Origin: Nocardia caishijiensis NBRC 108228
Lineage (GTDB): Bacteria > Actinomycetota > Actinomycetes > Mycobacteriales > Mycobacteriaceae
Direction of reading: 5' to 3'
DNA length: 64,000 bases
Assembly (NCBI RefSeq): GCF_001612825.1
Contig: NZ_BDBE01000041.1
Location: forward strand, 1-64,000
Shown here: piece by piece, positions 60,573-64,000 of the stretch
How positions within the stretch are numbered: position 1 is the stretch's first letter
How the letters are laid out: every line of letters starts with the position of its first letter
The notes under the pieces: model-generated
The model's input: only the letters and a program-made list of their open reading frames with translations
Told to the model about the DNA's origin: nothing
Database searches by the model: none
Program-made: the position numbers and the translations under genes

Positions 60573-60968
60573 ATGAGCACCACCAGTTGGATCGTCACGA
60601 TCGTCGTCGCGGTTCTGATCGTCGCCGCACTTGTCGCGCTCGTCGCGGCGCTCGATCGGAGGCGACGTGCGCGGCGGCGTATCGAGGCGGCCGGGATCCG
60701 GGACCGCGTGGCAGGCCAGGAGCTCGAGGTCGGGCAGCGGGAGGCGCGCGCCGAGGAGCTCGCCGCCAGGAGCCGGGCGGCACAGGCCGAAGCGGATGCC
60801 AAAGCGGCGCAGGCCGAACAGCTGGCCCAGCAGGCCCAGCTCCACCAGAGCGACGTCGCGGAGTCGCGAGCCCAGCTGCACAAGGAATCGGAACGAGCGG
60901 ACCGCCTAGACCCCGACCGGAAGCCGGTTCGGACCGACGACCGGACAGATCAGACGCCGAACCACTGA
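60573..60968 (+). CDS. Single-pass membrane protein with Ala/Glu-rich coiled coil
   Basis: The 131-residue protein has an N-terminal transmembrane helix (about 6-27) and basic stop-transfer (DRRRRARRR). An Ala/Glu/Gln-rich helical stretch (QREARAEELAARSRAAQAEA) is likely a coiled coil, with a polar tail. It lies before a small coiled-coil gene in the same direction. Confidence 0.65.
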   Translation: MSTTSWIVTIVVAVLIVAALVALVAALDRRRRARRRIEAAGIRDRVAGQELEVGQREARAEELAARSRAAQAEADAKAAQAEQLAQQAQLHQSDVAESRAQLHKESERADRLDPDRKPVRTDDRTDQTPNH

Positions 60969-61008
60969 CCACGGACCCGACACCGGCCGAACCCATGAGG
61001 AGGCAGCC

Positions 61009-61224
61009 ATGACGTGGACCGACGCGGAGCTGGGTCGACTGCGGGAAGAACGGGCGGAACTCACCGCCAGACATGCCGAACTGACCGAGGCGATCGAACA
61101 CGTGCAACGAGACGGGAGTGCGGCCGACGGTGAGGAATACGTCGCCGCGCGAGAACAGAAGGCGCTCGTCCGCACGCGACTCGACGAGCTCGACGCAATC
61201 CTGGCTCAGGATCGTCGGTCCTGA
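61009..61224 (+). CDS. Small coiled-coil protein
   Basis: The 71-residue protein is nearly all charged helix (ELGRLREERAELTARHAELT). Its ATG is 12 bases after a GAGGAGG ribosome site (GAGGAGGCAGCC), a good fit. It follows the membrane coiled-coil gene by 40 bases. No family recognised. Confidence 0.65.
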   Translation: MTWTDAELGRLREERAELTARHAELTEAIEHVQRDGSAADGEEYVAAREQKALVRTRLDELDAILAQDRRS

Positions 61225-61322
61225 GGGCGAGCAGCCCGCGTCCGAGGTCGATCTGCCGGTGCCGGGTACGGCAAGTATCGTGAATCGTTCGCGGATCGAA
61301 GGCTTGACGAGGGGGACCACGC

Positions 61323-62789
61323 ATGAGCGACGAGCGGCCAGTCCTCGCTCCCGGCGAGACCTGCTGGCAGATCGCCCAGGCTGATCGGTTGGCCTGCATC
61401 GTCGACGCGGCCGACTATTTCCGCCACGCCAAGTCGGCGATGTTGCAGGCGCGCAAGCGCATCGTGCTCATCGGTTGGGACTTCGACACCCGGATCAAGT
61501 TCGAACCACAGGGGCAGACCCTGGAGGGACCGGACCGACTGGGTAAATTCCTGTCCTGGCTGCCGAAGCACCGGCCGGATCTCGAGATCTACCTGCTCAA
61601 ATGGAATGTCGGAGCGTTCGCGGCGATCACCCGGGGCATGACACCGATCTTCGTCGCGAACTGGCTGACCGACCGGCGGCTGCACTTCGAGATCGACGGC
61701 GCGCACCCGGTCGGCTCGGCGCACCATCAGAAGATCATCGTGATCGATGATCGACTCGCGTTCTGCGGCGGCATCGACATGACCGTCGACCGCTGGGACA
61801 CCAGCGACCACCGCGACGACAACAGCTACCGCACCGCGCCGAACGGCCGACGATACGGCCCGTGGCACGATGCGACCACCGCGGTGGACGGCGCCGCCGC
61901 GAAGGCGATCGGTGAGTTGGCCGGAGCCAGGTGGCAGGCGGCGACCGGCCAGGAGTTGGGGCCGGTCGACGAGATCGCCGGGGAAACACCATGGCCGGAG
62001 GGCCTGGAGCCGACGATGCGGTCCGTCGATGTGGGGATCGCCCGGACCCTTCCCGAACTCGCCGACCGCGCCGAGGTCCGTGAGATCGAGGCGCTGTATC
62101 TCGCGGCGATCGCGGGTGCGACCCGATCGCTGTACATCGAGAGCCAGTACCTGGCTTCGCGCACCCTCGCGCAGGCGATCGCCGACCGCCTGCGCGAGCC
62201 GAACGGCCCGGAGATCGTGCTGGTCCTGCCCCGCCACGCCGACGGCTGGCTCGAGCAGTTGGCCATGGACGGCGCCCGCCGACGCCTTCTGCACCTGCTG
62301 TGGCAGGCCGACGTCGAGCACCGACTCGGTGTGTACTACCCGGTCACCGACGACGGCGCGCACATCTACGTGCACGCCAAGGTGCTGGTCATGGACGATC
62401 GGTTGCTGCGGGTGGGGTCGTCCAACCTCAACAACCGGTCGATGGGGTTCGACACCGAATGCGATCTCGCCGTCGAGGTCACCCCGACCACCCGGGACGC
62501 CGAGCTCCTGCGCGAGACGATTCTCGGGATCCGCCGCCGTCTGCTGTGCGAACACCTCGACGTCGACCCGGCCGAGTTCGACGCCACCCTCGCCGAGACG
62601 TCCTCACTGCTTCGCACCGTGGAAACGCTGCGCGGGGAAGGTCGGACCCTGGTTCGATTCGAGCCCGACACCGTCGCCGACGAAGCCAGCCCGCTGGCCG
62701 AAAGCGACCTGATGGATCCCGAACGCACCCCGGCACGACTGTGGGACAGCCTGTTTCCCCGAGGCGTACGCCGGACAGTTCGCTCCTAA
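61323..62789 (+). CDS. Phospholipase D / cardiolipin synthase-like protein
   Basis: The 488-residue protein has two HKD motifs, HHQKIIVIDD (His135, Lys137, Asp142) and HAKVLVMDD (His351, Lys353, Asp358), forming one active site of the PLD superfamily. No signal or membrane segment is apparent, so soluble or peripheral. It may transfer phosphatidyl groups or cleave phospholipids. The stop overlaps the convergent HNH gene's stop by 4 bases. Confidence 0.9.
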   Translation: MSDERPVLAPGETCWQIAQADRLACIVDAADYFRHAKSAMLQARKRIVLIGWDFDTRIKFEPQGQTLEGPDRLGKFLSWLPKHRPDLEIYLLKWNVGAFAAITRGMTPIFVANWLTDRRLHFEIDGAHPVGSAHHQKIIVIDDRLAFCGGIDMTVDRWDTSDHRDDNSYRTAPNGRRYGPWHDATTAVDGAAAKAIGELAGARWQAATGQELGPVDEIAGETPWPEGLEPTMRSVDVGIARTLPELADRAEVREIEALYLAAIAGATRSLYIESQYLASRTLAQAIADRLREPNGPEIVLVLPRHADGWLEQLAMDGARRRLLHLLWQADVEHRLGVYYPVTDDGAHIYVHAKVLVMDDRLLRVGSSNLNNRSMGFDTECDLAVEVTPTTRDAELLRETILGIRRRLLCEHLDVDPAEFDATLAETSSLLRTVETLRGEGRTLVRFEPDTVADEASPLAESDLMDPERTPARLWDSLFPRGVRRTVRS

Positions 62790-63136
62790 CAGAACCGGGC
62801 GGTCAGCTCGGTCGAGATCTCGTGATGGCGCACGAGAAACGAGCTTTCGTCGAGCTTCTTGCGCCGCAACCAGCCGGTCAGCTCGGCATTGCACTTGCTG
62901 GCATTGCACGAGGCACACGCGGGCACGACATTGGCGAGCGTGTAGCGGCCACCGCGCGAAATGGCCCGCACGCAATCCTTCTGCGGCGACGCGACGGTGG
63001 AACCGCAGTACGCGCAACCACCCCAGGATGCCTCGAGCGCGTCCCACTGCGCGTCGGTGAGGTCGTGTGCGACGAGGCCCATCCGCTTCTTGCGCTTGCG
63101 AGCCGCGCGAACCTGTTTGCTCCCACCAGTCGGCAC
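62786..63136 (-). CDS. HNH-endonuclease-like protein
   Basis: The 116-residue protein has two CxxC zinc pairs, CAYC and CASC, and the NVVPACASCNASK end of an HNH fold. The usual first histidine position reads DCV (cysteine) rather than DHV, so catalysis is doubtful unless this subgroup uses another residue. The basic N-terminus (AARKRKKR) suits DNA binding. Cellular role unknown. Confidence 0.8.
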   Translation of the reverse strand: MPTGGSKQVRAARKRKKRMGLVAHDLTDAQWDALEASWGGCAYCGSTVASPQKDCVRAISRGGRYTLANVVPACASCNASKCNAELTGWLRRKKLDESSFLVRHHEISTELTARFC

Positions 63137-63190
63137 GAGACCGAGACTACGCGGAGCAACGTCCGTTTCCGCGCTCCGCGCGGCACTCGA

Positions 63191-63367
63191 TCACGAGACT
63201 CCCTGTATCACCAGATACCGAACAGTTCGGTCGCCGCCGATATCCTTGGTCACCGCCGACTTCGGGCTCACCAGGGAATCCGGCGTGGCGTAGGTCAGTC
63301 TGTCGACGATCGGACCACGTTCCCTGTCGTCGTAAGCCAGGACGACCTTGCCCTCGCGCACGAACAC
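63191..63367 (-). CDS. Possible small protein or gene remnant
   Basis: A GTG-initiated frame of 58 codons encodes VFVREGKVVLAYDDRERGP, followed by TYATPDSLVSPKSAVTK and ending YLVIQGVS. Its composition and phrasing look like real protein, unlike the shadow frames around it. But there is no convincing ribosome site and the frame is blocked by a stop just upstream. It may be the surviving C-terminus of a larger gene. No family recognised. Confidence 0.35.
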   Translation of the reverse strand: MFVREGKVVLAYDDRERGPIVDRLTYATPDSLVSPKSAVTKDIGGDRTVRYLVIQGVS

Positions 63368-63406
63368 CTGCGTCGTGGATGACGGCTTCGGCCGTCGGTC
63401 TACCGG

Positions 63407-64000
63407 TCAGTTCGTCGGTCGCGCGTCGCCGTAGACGACGAGCCAGATGGCGCGCCCCAGCGATGCCGCCAGGTCGTCGTCGCTGATGCCGGTGTCGGTC
63501 GCGAAGGCGACCGTCAGTGTGCGTTCGACCATCGAGGTGAGAACCAGGGCGGTCGTCGATGGATCGAGGTTCGTCGCGACCCGGCCCGCCGCACGCTCGG
63601 CGTCGAGACGGGCGCGCACGAGTTCGGCGAAACCCGCCACCCTGGTGCGCCAATAGCGTGCCACCGCACGGTCGTAGGCCGAGACCTCGCTCAGGGCGAG
63701 CAGCAGGTACCGGTGCGCGCGGAAGCCGCCGATCATCGTGCCGATCGCCGCGACAACACCGGCCTGTTCGTCGGTGTGCTCCGCGCGCCACCATGTTTCG
63801 GCGGCCGCGAACAGGTCGGCGGTGGCCAGTTCGGCCATCCGGATCAGCAGGCTGCTCTTGTCCGGGAAGTAGCGGTAGAAGGTCGATCGAGCCGCACCCG
63901 AGGCGGCCGCGATCTTCTGCACGGCCAGTTCGGTGTAGGGCGTGCCGTCGTCGAGCAGGTCCTCGACCGCGCGCAGGACCCGGCGCTCGAATTCCACCCG
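63407..64000 (-). CDS. TetR-family regulator, 5' end beyond the window
   Basis: At least 197 codons are seen, with the helix-turn-helix near the N-terminal side (ELAVQKIAAASGAARSTFYRYFPDKSSLL) and a TetR ligand domain. The frame is open to the window edge; a GTG at 63997 might be a start but there is no room to see a ribosome site. The regulated gene is not visible. Confidence 0.85.
   Translation of the reverse strand, partial: RVEFERRVLRAVEDLLDDGTPYTELAVQKIAAASGAARSTFYRYFPDKSSLLIRMAELATADLFAAAETWWRAEHTDEQAGVVAAIGTMIGGFRAHRYLLLALSEVSAYDRAVARYWRTRVAGFAELVRARLDAERAAGRVATNLDPSTTALVLTSMVERTLTVAFATDTGISDDDLAASLGRAIWLVVYGDARPTN

Noticed and set aside
1..64000. CRISPR arrays, insertion sequences or intact prophage
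   Set aside because: No spaced direct-repeat arrays, transposase motifs or phage structural genes were recognised; the only mobile trace is the recombinase fragment.

Overview
The window is a high-GC actinobacterial chromosome segment, most likely from Nocardia or a close mycolic-acid-producing relative. This is inferred from the many TetR regulators, ATG/GTG starts with ATGA/GTGA stop-start overlaps, an MmpS-family protein, a MymA/LipR/SadH/FadD-like operon, a cofactor-type PPOX protein and broad fatty-acid and xenobiotic catabolism. There is no CRISPR array, intact prophage or insertion sequence. The only mobile-element trace is a serine-recombinase C-terminal remnant at the left edge. It is fused against a broken endonuclease/exonuclease/phosphatase-like fragment and lies beside a tRNA-Leu(GAG).

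Layout. 1-7.5 kb: recombinase scar and tRNA-Leu; a TetR/imine-reductase-like divergent pair with a duplicated operator-like site; a double SnoaL-like protein; a membrane protein with a dihydroorotate-dehydrogenase-like N-terminus and a duplicated membrane module; an MmpS-like protein ending at a strong terminator. 7.8-17.6 kb: a tightly coupled minus-strand operon resembling the mycobacterial mymA locus (diiron-type hydrolase, PDR/VanB reductase, SRPBCC, aldehyde dehydrogenase, Baeyer-Villiger-type monooxygenase, SDR, and an esterase fused in frame to a FadD ligase), with a divergent TetR gene and a palindromic operator. 17.6-28.3 kb: a valine-degradation set (mmsA, acyl-CoA dehydrogenase, 3-hydroxyisobutyryl-CoA hydrolase, mmsB, enoyl-CoA hydratase) run together with fadA-fadB and ending in a shortened TetR gene; a perfect 19-bp palindrome separates it from a divergent acyl-CoA dehydrogenase.

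28.3-40.5 kb: an envelope-oriented stretch. A VanR/VanS-like two-component system diverges from a VanY-like D,D-peptidase and a DoxX-like membrane protein. Then come a PPOX protein, a small membrane protein, a TetR, a beta-lactamase-family lipoprotein, a TetR stub, and a four-gene GTGA-coupled membrane operon (two large polytopic proteins, one like actinobacterial proteins annotated as fenitrothion hydrolase, a 64-aa membrane peptide and a cupredoxin-like lipoprotein) followed by a VWA-domain lipoprotein.

40.5-53.9 kb: an organosulfur island. One operon carries a sulfonate/taurine-type ABC importer, a DszA/NtaA-type flavin monooxygenase, a TauD-type dioxygenase, and an AprA-like flavoprotein coupled to a dicluster ferredoxin. 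A second operon couples an arylsulfotransferase-like protein to another full ABC importer. IclR and LacI regulators sit beside them. The natural reading is uptake of sulfur esters or sulfonates, oxidative release of sulfite and some flavin/Fe-S step, but substrates cannot be read from sequence.

53.9-64 kb: a quinone-oxidoreductase-like protein, an Asp-nucleophile alpha/beta hydrolase divergent from an AraC regulator, a TetR-controlled DHA2 efflux pump, a DUF2637-like membrane protein, small secreted and coiled-coil proteins, a phospholipase D/cardiolipin-synthase-like enzyme, an HNH-type protein and a TetR gene running off the right edge.
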